Shown piece by piece: positions 1-5,081 of a stretch of DNA of 5,081 nucleotides (the first letter of the stretch is position 1; each line of letters starts with the position of its first letter). Position numbers and translations under genes: made by a program. The notes under the pieces are model-generated. The model saw only the letters and a program-made list of their open reading frames with translations. It had not been told where the DNA came from and ran no database searches. Origin of the DNA: Verrucomicrobiales bacterium (GTDB lineage: Bacteria; Verrucomicrobiota; Verrucomicrobiia; Verrucomicrobiales; DEV007); the NCBI GenBank assembly GCA_002684575.1, contig NYVP01000003.1, forward strand, positions 1 to 5,081, read 5' to 3'.

Positions 1-110
1 ATCATGAAAATGAGACACTTAAAGGCAATTCTAATAGGTATAAGATTCATTTTCATTGCTCTCTATCTAGCTCAACCAAGATTTCTTTCAATTAGATAAA
101 AGAAAAATAG

Positions 111-139
111 AAGACAATTAGTTAACTTTACTTTATTAT
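111..139 (+). promoter_or_regulatory. Weak sigma70-type promoter candidate upstream of cysE
   Basis: AAGACA at 111-116 matches four of six bases of the -35 consensus, and TATTAT at 134-139 matches five of six of the -10 consensus, with a 17-bp spacer. Transcription would start near 146 and give a leader of about 54 nt to the ATG at 200. The region is so AT-rich that -10-like hexamers are common, so this is a suggestion only. Confidence 0.22.
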
Positions 140-199
140 TTATATTAGTTGCTATTCAGTATTATCAAACTGAATTTATGTGCACTTCTACTAACTAAT

Positions 200-1117
200 A
201 TGGATAATGTAGAGAAGAAAATAGTCGACGCATTACTGCTTTCTTACCAGCAGGTGGGAGGCATTAATCGAATTGACAGTGCAAATTTGCCTTCCAGGCC
301 AGGAATTGCTGTTCTCTGCGAGGATCTATTACAGATTCTTTTTCCCGGCTTTCTGGAAACAGATGCCATTGAATCTGAGAATCTTGAAAATGATACATCT
401 GAACTTTTAGCCAAAATCGTTTCTTCTCTAAACAAGGAAATTAAAAGAAGTATTAGGCTTCTTGGTGAGAATGAGTCGGAGAGTAAAGATCCTAGTGAAT
501 TAGCTTCGAATTTTCTTTCCGAGTTACCGACAATCAGAGGTCTTTTGAGAACTGATGTCGAAGCAGCATATGAAGGAGACCCTGCTGCCCAAAGTTTCGA
601 AGAAATAATACTAGCTTATCCGAGCCTCGAGGCCATTGCGGTTCAAAGAATGGCGCACGTTTTATACATCTATGGAATTCCTTTGATACCTAGAATGATG
701 ACTGAATGGGTTCATTCTAAAACGGGCATTGATATCCACCCTGGAGCTGAAATAGGGTCTCATTTTTTCATCGATCATGGCACTGGAGTGGTTATTGGGG
801 AAACTTGTGTGATAGGGAGTAATGTAAAGCTATACCATGGTGTTACTTTGGGGGCGCGTAGTTTTCAAAAAGATGACGAAGGTAATCCAATAAAGGGAAT
901 TAAGAGGCATCCAAATGTTGGCAACGGTGTGGTTATTTATCCTGGTGCAACTATCTTAGGAGGGGAAACAGTTATAGGTGCTCGAAGCACAATTGGAGCC
1001 AATGCATTTATTATGAATAGCATTGATGAGGATTCACTTGTTGCTCTTTCTGAGGTTGAACATGAAATAAAGAATAAGCGCAGTCATAAGGAGGCTTTGG
1101 ATAATGAAGAATCCTAA
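200..1117 (+). CDS. cysE: Serine O-acetyltransferase (CysE/SatA type)
   Basis: It transfers acetyl from acetyl-CoA to L-serine, giving O-acetylserine, the first committed step of cysteine synthesis in the cytoplasm. The 305-residue product has a helical N-terminal SAT domain (about 1-160, including LPTIRGLL and DVEAAYEGDPAA) and a left-handed beta-helix of hexapeptide repeats (about 175-285). Active-site signatures are visible: Asp118 in the DVEA segment, Asp192-His193 in DHGTG, and His247 in KRHP. The insertion KDDEGNPIKG (about 224-233) before KRHP is typical of the SatA/EpsC branch rather than of E. coli CysE (273 residues). The tail ends EALDNEES and lacks the terminal Ile that docks CysE into cysteine synthase. 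The frame also extends to a TTG at 149, adding 17 residues. I chose the ATG at 200 because family homology starts there, although neither start has a Shine-Dalgarno. No cysK is adjacent. Confidence 0.93.
   Translation: MDNVEKKIVDALLLSYQQVGGINRIDSANLPSRPGIAVLCEDLLQILFPGFLETDAIESENLENDTSELLAKIVSSLNKEIKRSIRLLGENESESKDPSELASNFLSELPTIRGLLRTDVEAAYEGDPAAQSFEEIILAYPSLEAIAVQRMAHVLYIYGIPLIPRMMTEWVHSKTGIDIHPGAEIGSHFFIDHGTGVVIGETCVIGSNVKLYHGVTLGARSFQKDDEGNPIKGIKRHPNVGNGVVIYPGATILGGETVIGARSTIGANAFIMNSIDEDSLVALSEVEHEIKNKRSHKEALDNEES
1088..1094 (+). promoter_or_regulatory. Strong ribosome binding site for the SprT-like gene
   Basis: AAGGAGG lies inside the end of cysE, with nine bases between it and the ATG at 1104. 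It fixes that ATG as the start despite the 14-nt overlap with cysE. It is the only strong Shine-Dalgarno I see upstream of a gene start in this window. Confidence 0.85.
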
Positions 1118-1826
1118 ATACCAGCAGCTTAATCTCAGCCTGAGTGGATCTCTGTTTGGAGGCATCTATGAAAGATCGCGGGATTCCAGAAAATCGCAAA
1201 ATCGCTCATATTCTCCGGGTGCATTATTTGATTTATTTGATATTACTAGGCCTAGCCGTAAAAAAGTTGCTCGAGGCAAGGGTTTAAAGTTTGATAATGA
1301 ATTAACTAATAGGTGTAAGGAAAAGCTGAAGTCTATGAGGCTCTATTCGTTAGCCTCAGATGTTAATGTTTTTTGGAATTTAAGGTTAACTTCAACAGCT
1401 GGACTTGCTTATCATGACAGTGCTCGTATTGATTTAAATTCTAGTTTAAAAAGGTTTTATCCAGAAGAACCTGAAAGAACTTTAATGCATGAACTTGCGC
1501 ATTTAATTGCTAATTATAGGGCATCCGGGTCTCGCATACAACCGCATGGAGTTGAATGGCAGAAAGCCTGTTCAGAACTGGGTATTCCAGGAGAAAAACG
1601 TTGTCATGATTTACCTCTAGCAATTAGAGAGGTTAAAAGAAAGCACGCTTACCGTTGTGGATTTTGTGGTGTTGTAGTGCCTAGAGTCAAAAAGTTAACC
1701 CGAGATTCGGCCTGTTATCCTTGTTGTCATAAGCATAACAATGGAAATTACAGTAGGAGGTTTTTATTGGAGAAAATCTCAATTACCGAGGCCAAATCGT
1801 TAGCTCCGCAGCATAGCTGGATTTGA
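1104..1826 (+). CDS. SprT-like zinc metalloprotease with C-terminal zinc ribbon
   Basis: The 240-residue protein belongs to the SprT-like family, whose eukaryotic member Spartan/SPRTN cleaves DNA-protein crosslinks; bacterial roles are poorly known. The core includes the family segment TAGLAYHDSARIDLNSSL, then HELAH at 129-133 (zinc ligands His129 and His133, catalytic Glu130) and the third ligand His148 in HGVEW. A zinc ribbon follows, with CGFC at 185-188 and CYPC at 204-207. All expected metal and catalytic residues are present, so an active enzyme is likely. No signal peptide is visible, so it should be cytoplasmic. The first 60 or so residues form a basic, Ser/Arg-rich, probably disordered extension that carries QLNLSL at 8-13, a possible sliding-clamp-binding motif. 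The gene overlaps cysE by 14 nt behind a strong Shine-Dalgarno, suggesting translational coupling. The physiological substrate cannot be read from the sequence. Confidence 0.88.
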   Translation: MKNPKYQQLNLSLSGSLFGGIYERSRDSRKSQNRSYSPGALFDLFDITRPSRKKVARGKGLKFDNELTNRCKEKLKSMRLYSLASDVNVFWNLRLTSTAGLAYHDSARIDLNSSLKRFYPEEPERTLMHELAHLIANYRASGSRIQPHGVEWQKACSELGIPGEKRCHDLPLAIREVKRKHAYRCGFCGVVVPRVKKLTRDSACYPCCHKHNNGNYSRRFLLEKISITEAKSLAPQHSWI

Positions 1827-1843
1827 TTATTTTAGGAAGATTA

Positions 1844-1873
1844 TTGCTAAATAGCTTTTTGCAGTTTTATATT
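1844..1873 (+). promoter_or_regulatory. Weak promoter candidate just before the TIM-barrel gene
   Basis: TTGCTA at 1844-1849 (four of six -35 matches) and TATATT at 1868-1873 (five of six -10 matches) are separated by 18 bp in the 52-nt gap after the SprT-like gene. Only five bases separate the -10 from the ATG at 1879, so transcription from here would give a leaderless or nearly leaderless mRNA. The same gap contains a T-run at 1856-1860. The base composition makes chance matches likely. Confidence 0.22.
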
Positions 1874-1878
1874 TTGAT

Positions 1879-2976
1879 ATGCAAAAAAATACCCGTCGAG
1901 ATTTTCTAAGATCTACTATTATAGCAGGCAGTGCCTGTACCAGTTTTGCCTTAAATAAAAATGTCTTGGAGGCTAAAGTTGCAAAGAGACAAATTTCACT
2001 TGGATATGATAACTTTGCCGTACGTGCCATGGGCTGGAAAGCATCGGAACTTCTTGATTATGCCGCCAAACTAAAATGTGATACTCTTTTCATCACTGAT
2101 TTTGGGCCACTTGAAAAATTAGATGATGAAAAATATTTAAAAAATTTGGCTCAATACGCAGTTGATAAAGGCGTTAAGATTTTACTTGGTTCTTGGTCAA
2201 TATGTCCGACTGCAAGGAGGTTCAAAAAAGATTGGGGAACCGCAGATGAACACCTTAAGCTAGGAGTAAGAATGGCCAAAGCACTCGGGTCCCCAGCTTT
2301 TAGAGTCATTCTAGGAGATAGGGGAGACCGGTTGAGCGAAGGAGGCATTGAAGCAAGAATTCATGATACAGTTCAGGTACTTAAAAGAAACAAGGCTTAC
2401 TGTGTTGATCATGGAGTAAAGATCGCTATGGAAAATCATGCTGGTGACATGCACTCAACCGAATTAGTAGGATTAATCGAAGAAGCAGGAAGTGATTTTG
2501 TTGGAGCCAATATGGACTCTGGTAATGCCGTATGGACACTCGAAGATCCTATTGAGAATTTAAGAAACCTTGGTAAATACGCAATAACAACTAGCCTCCG
2601 AGATACTGCTGTATGGAAAAGCGAGAATGGGGTTACTGCTCAATGGACTGCGATGGGCGAGGGAACTGTAGATCTTGTAGCCTATTTTGATTTATATCAA
2701 AAATTATGTCCAGATACAGCAGTTAACATTGAAACAATTTCAGGTTTTAATCGTGAACTAAAAGTAAATGATGAATCTTTTTGGAAAGCATGGCCGAAAG
2801 GCAAACCTAAAGGATATGATAAATTTATTGAACTGGCCAAAAAGGGGAAACCCAGAAAGCCATGGACTACTCCTAAAAACGTTGAGAAATCAAAAGCTGA
2901 TCAGGATTACCAAAAAAGTGAGATAGCTAAAAGTATCGATTATTGTCAAAATAAACTCGGCTTGGGAATTAAGTAA
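1879..2976 (+). CDS. Tat-exported sugar phosphate isomerase/epimerase-type TIM barrel protein
   Basis: The 365-residue protein begins with a twin-arginine signal, TRRDFLRS at residues 5-12 followed by a small/hydrophobic stretch, with possible cleavage after LEA at 30-32. It is therefore expected to fold in the cytoplasm with its metal and act in the periplasm. The rest is an AP-endonuclease-2 / xylose-isomerase-like TIM barrel (about 35-300). Likely metal ligands are Glu185 in AMENHAGDMHS, Asp213 in NMDSGNA, Asp242 in SLRDT and Glu285 in NIETIS. The His usual in the H-x-K/R-D motif on the third of these strands appears as Ser239. A Lys/Pro-rich C-terminal tail (about 308-365) follows the barrel. 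Exported relatives are abundant in Verrucomicrobiota, Planctomycetes and Bacteroidota near carbohydrate genes; their substrates are mostly unknown, so the specific reaction is not assignable. The start fits the signal peptide but has no Shine-Dalgarno. Confidence 0.85.
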   Translation: MQKNTRRDFLRSTIIAGSACTSFALNKNVLEAKVAKRQISLGYDNFAVRAMGWKASELLDYAAKLKCDTLFITDFGPLEKLDDEKYLKNLAQYAVDKGVKILLGSWSICPTARRFKKDWGTADEHLKLGVRMAKALGSPAFRVILGDRGDRLSEGGIEARIHDTVQVLKRNKAYCVDHGVKIAMENHAGDMHSTELVGLIEEAGSDFVGANMDSGNAVWTLEDPIENLRNLGKYAITTSLRDTAVWKSENGVTAQWTAMGEGTVDLVAYFDLYQKLCPDTAVNIETISGFNRELKVNDESFWKAWPKGKPKGYDKFIELAKKGKPRKPWTTPKNVEKSKADQDYQKSEIAKSIDYCQNKLGLGIK

Positions 2977-2978
2977 AA

Positions 2979-3650
2979 TTATCCAACTAATTCGTAAAGG
3001 TCTTTGATTTTGACCTGTTCCAAACTTTTTACTGCAAGGTGCGCCCTGTCTAGCTGATCAATTTGGTGAGTTGTGGCAACGGCTATGACTTTCATTTTTG
3101 CAGCTAAACCTGCTTCAATTCCAACATGAGCGTCTTCGATGACAATGCAATTTTTTGGATTAACATTAATCTTTTTTGCAGCTGTAAGAAAGACCTCAGG
3201 ATCGGGTTTGCCATTATTAACGTCTTCAGCTGCGGTGATAGCATTAAAATGATTGGATAATCTAATCATTTTAATCACTGTTTCTATATTTTTTGTGGGT
3301 GTCGATGAGCCGATTGAACATTGAATACCTGCCTCTTTAAGTGCAGCTAATAAGGTTTTAACTCCTGGGAGTGGATCGATTCCAGATTCGATAATGATCT
3401 CTCTGTAGATTTGTTCCTTTCTATCGGCGATGTCTTGAACTTGATTTTTATTACTATTATCAATCCAATCCCCAAAATGATTCGGGATGATGGACTCATT
3501 CCTCATTCCAAAAGTTTCTTTAAAGAAGTTAATTGGTAACGTTTTATTATTTTCTTCTGCCAATTTTTGCCAACTTTGCTCGTGCTGATCGTGGGAGTCA
3601 ATAATCACTCCGTCCCAATCGAAAATAACGCCTATTGGTTCATCAATCAT
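2979..3650 (-). CDS. HAD-superfamily beta-phosphoglucomutase-like hydrolase/mutase
   Basis: The 223-residue protein is a subclass I HAD enzyme with a helical cap, closest in pattern to beta-phosphoglucomutase, which interconverts beta-glucose 1-phosphate and glucose 6-phosphate. Motif I is FDWDGVI with nucleophile Asp11 and acid/base Asp13; motif II is Ser115 in SIGSSTP; motif III is Lys148 in GKPDP; motif IV is Glu172-Asp173 in VIEDAHVGI. The cap includes His23 and Trp27, spaced as His20 and Trp24 of Lactococcus beta-PGM, and Arg50 in GMRNES, comparable to its Arg49. These support a mutase, but a sugar phosphatase of the same clade is possible. Translation could also begin two codons earlier at a TTG (3656). 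I chose the ATG; neither has a Shine-Dalgarno. It lies 18 bp after the PDZ gene, probably on one transcript, and its stop is two bases from the convergent TIM-barrel stop. Confidence 0.87.
   Translation of the reverse strand: MIDEPIGVIFDWDGVIIDSHDQHEQSWQKLAEENNKTLPINFFKETFGMRNESIIPNHFGDWIDNSNKNQVQDIADRKEQIYREIIIESGIDPLPGVKTLLAALKEAGIQCSIGSSTPTKNIETVIKMIRLSNHFNAITAAEDVNNGKPDPEVFLTAAKKINVNPKNCIVIEDAHVGIEAGLAAKMKVIAVATTHQIDQLDRAHLAVKSLEQVKIKDLYELVG
3243..3275. repeat. Perfect 12-bp inverted repeat inside the HAD gene
   Basis: ATTAAAATGATT (3243-3254) and AATCATTTTAAT (3264-3275) are exact reverse complements around the 9-nt spacer GGATAATCT. Inside the spacer, G3256-C3262 and A3257-T3261 can also pair, so the RNA could form a long, AU-rich hairpin. 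It falls within the HAD coding sequence, encoding roughly IKMIRLSNHFNA. No copy of it was noticed elsewhere in the window, and no T-run typical of an intrinsic terminator follows on either strand. Confidence 0.8.
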
Positions 3651-3668
3651 TACCAAATAAAATTATAC

Positions 3669-5081
3669 TTACTCGAGACGTTCAGTTAAACCAATTCTAT
3701 TTTCTAATGCCTTGTTAACTCTTGAAGATAAGTTGGCATCCACAAAAATTAGTTTTGGGTAAGATTCAAATTCTATCATGTGTTGACCATCTATTGGTTT
3801 TTTTGAAGCAGTATTAACATCTTTTATATCCTTAATTGGGATGCCGTTAATCTTAGTGACAATTAGAGTGCTCAAACGTTCGTACCCGAGAGTGGCAGGA
3901 GTTGGTATTGTCCTAGTCATCATAACCAGTTTTTTATTACCTTTATTTTCATACATTTCGGGATTTGCATGTGCCATCAAAAGTTTGATTGGTGCTCGAT
4001 TTCGCCAATCGTTGCCAAAAAGCTTGAGGAAGGGTACTGAAAGCTCTTGAAAAACAAGTCCGCCAATTATTGAAAATTTCGGACCTCTATCAAACATGTA
4101 AGGATCAATTAAATAATCTGCAGTTGGCCTTCTAATAAGTTTAAAACTCAGATTCATTCTTTCGCCATCTCGAATTATGGACATTTTTGTAGAATCACCA
4201 GTAAAAGGAATCCCCCTAATTAAATTGCTAAAACTGAGTTTACCCCAAATTTCATCTTCATAATTTCCTCTGGAATCTATTTTGTTGTTATTAATTTCTA
4301 GAATAACATCGCCGGCTTTCAAATTTCCTGCAGCGGAGGCTCCATCAATTACTTTACTAACAAATACTCCACCTTCATTTTTTTGAAGTTTTAAATATTG
4401 CCTGAATTGCTCGTCTAGTGTTTGGGAATACATAATTCCCAAATTTGGAAACCCTGTATACTCACCATCTTCAATATCATTAAGAAAATGTTTAATGATT
4501 GATGATGGTAAAATACTAGAAATCTGATCCTTGCTTGAATAACTCACTAGTAATCCTGCCAGTTTGTTGTTTTTAGCAACCGGAAGAGTAAAGCTTCCTG
4601 AGCGATATTGAACTGGGCCATTAGCTTGAACTTGAAGAAATTTAGATGTTTCTAAAAATGACGGTCTTACCTCTGCTTTAGATACCGTAATTTTAGTTGT
4701 TACCGGAGTTCCGTTGCTTTCAAATTGCCATGCTTCTAGTTGATCAGATGGTGCTAGCTGTTCATTTATAAGGAAGGCTTCTCTATCCGATAAAAAAGAT
4801 TTGTTATCAGCGGGCTCAAGAATCGCCAGATTTGCTTCGTAATCAACTGTAACAACCCTAGCAGAAGTTTTTTCTGAGGAGTCTGGTTTCTCTAATTCAA
4901 TGTAAGTGGCATCAGTTACCATTTGTGCCGTTACAAGAACTTTATTATTAGGCAGAACAGCTCCCAATCCTAGCCTTGTATTTGCCGCCCCTTTTTCCCA
5001 AGGCTGTAACAGATTGAACGCCTGCATTGTTGTATTGACTCTGATTACAGACTTTTCTGCACTTGCTGCAAAAATTGAGAT
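3669..5081 (-). CDS. Secreted Deg/HtrA-like PDZ protein, probable pseudoprotease, 5' end beyond window
   Basis: The frame is open to the right edge. Before the first Met (5027) it reads IFAASAEKSVIRVNTT, which looks like the end of a signal peptide cleaved after ASA, so that Met is probably internal and the true start lies outside. Numbering from it: residues 1-180 resemble a trypsin-like Deg domain (VLVTAQMV, NLAILEP, RSGSFTLPV); 191-299 are a PDZ domain starting GFPNLGI with GGVFVSKV and LKAGDVILEINNNKI; 300-452 match a second PDZ-like domain with GGLVFQELS and LGYERLSTLIVTKING, as in Deg9-type proteases. The catalytic His is Gln35, the Asp is Asn66, and GNSGGP is degraded to YRSGSF, although Ser143 may remain. 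It is therefore probably proteolytically dead and could bind or scaffold substrates in the periplasm. It precedes the HAD gene by 18 bp on the same strand. Confidence 0.82.
   Translation of the reverse strand: MSIFAASAEKSVIRVNTTMQAFNLLQPWEKGAANTRLGLGAVLPNNKVLVTAQMVTDATYIELEKPDSSEKTSARVVTVDYEANLAILEPADNKSFLSDREAFLINEQLAPSDQLEAWQFESNGTPVTTKITVSKAEVRPSFLETSKFLQVQANGPVQYRSGSFTLPVAKNNKLAGLLVSYSSKDQISSILPSSIIKHFLNDIEDGEYTGFPNLGIMYSQTLDEQFRQYLKLQKNEGGVFVSKVIDGASAAGNLKAGDVILEINNNKIDSRGNYEDEIWGKLSFSNLIRGIPFTGDSTKMSIIRDGERMNLSFKLIRRPTADYLIDPYMFDRGPKFSIIGGLVFQELSVPFLKLFGNDWRNRAPIKLLMAHANPEMYENKGNKKLVMMTRTIPTPATLGYERLSTLIVTKINGIPIKDIKDVNTASKKPIDGQHMIEFESYPKLIFVDANLSSRVNKALENRIGLTERLE

Noticed and set aside
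149..199. N-terminal extension of the serine acetyltransferase from a TTG at 149
   Set aside because: It adds 17 hydrophobic residues unlike the family, has no Shine-Dalgarno, and would almost coincide with the start of transcription from the candidate promoter. The ATG at 200 fits the family better.
1846..1860. Possible intrinsic terminator after the SprT-like gene (GCTA-AA-TAGC then TTTTT)
   Set aside because: The stem is only four base pairs around a two-base loop, too small to form a stable terminator hairpin.
1934..1938. Lipoprotein-type cysteine in the Tat signal of the TIM-barrel protein (GSAC at residues 17-20)
   Set aside because: The residue three before Cys is Gly rather than Leu, Val or Ile, and the hydrophobic core continues past the Cys, so it is not a convincing lipobox.
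1827..2030. Minus-strand 67-codon ORF across the Tat signal region
   Set aside because: It is antisense to the well-supported TIM-barrel gene, shows no recognisable motif, and is compatible with a chance ORF.
2998..3016. Possible terminator hairpin AGGTC/GACCT near the convergent junction
   Set aside because: The stem is five base pairs with a nine-base loop and no T-run directly after it. It also lies inside the HAD coding sequence.
3841..4050. Plus-strand 69-codon ORF within the PDZ gene
   Set aside because: It lies opposite a well-supported coding frame with recognisable domains, has no ribosome site or family resemblance, and is best read as a shadow frame.
5025..5027. Taking the Met at 5027 as the start of the PDZ protein
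   Set aside because: The frame stays open to the window edge and the residues before it look like a signal peptide end followed by the mature N-terminus, so the start lies outside.

Overview
The window reads as ordinary chromosomal DNA of an AT-rich Gram-negative bacterium. A Tat-exported TIM-barrel protein, a secreted HtrA-like protein with a PDZ pair, and a serine acetyltransferase with the SatA/EpsC-type insertion would all fit a marine member of the Verrucomicrobiota or a nearby PVC lineage. That assignment is inferred from gene style; there is no marker gene here.

Layout: positions 1-199 are AT-rich, with a weak promoter candidate and a possible 31-codon hydrophobic ORF. On the plus strand follow a serine O-acetyltransferase (cysE, 200-1117) and, overlapping it by 14 nt behind a perfect AAGGAGG, a SprT-like zinc metalloprotease (1104-1826). 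After a 52-nt gap comes a Tat-signal sugar phosphate isomerase/epimerase-type TIM barrel (1879-2976). Two bases later begins the 3' end of a convergent minus-strand pair: a beta-phosphoglucomutase-like HAD enzyme (2979-3650) and, upstream of it in transcription, a Deg/HtrA-like PDZ protein (3669 to the right edge) whose 5' end lies outside the window.

The functions cover cysteine synthesis, proteolysis or DNA-protein crosslink repair, sugar chemistry and envelope quality control. cysE and the SprT-like gene appear translationally coupled, and the PDZ and HAD genes look like one transcript. No mobile element, CRISPR array, RNA gene or phage signature was seen.

The observations most worth following are: (1) the Deg-like protein has lost at least the catalytic His and Asp and looks like a pseudoprotease; (2) the SprT-like protein carries QLNLSL near its N-terminus, close to the bacterial sliding-clamp-binding motif, which would parallel the PCNA-binding of eukaryotic Spartan; (3) a perfect 12-bp inverted repeat with a 9-nt loop lies inside the HAD gene. 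I do not see convincing evidence of a wholly new multi-gene system.
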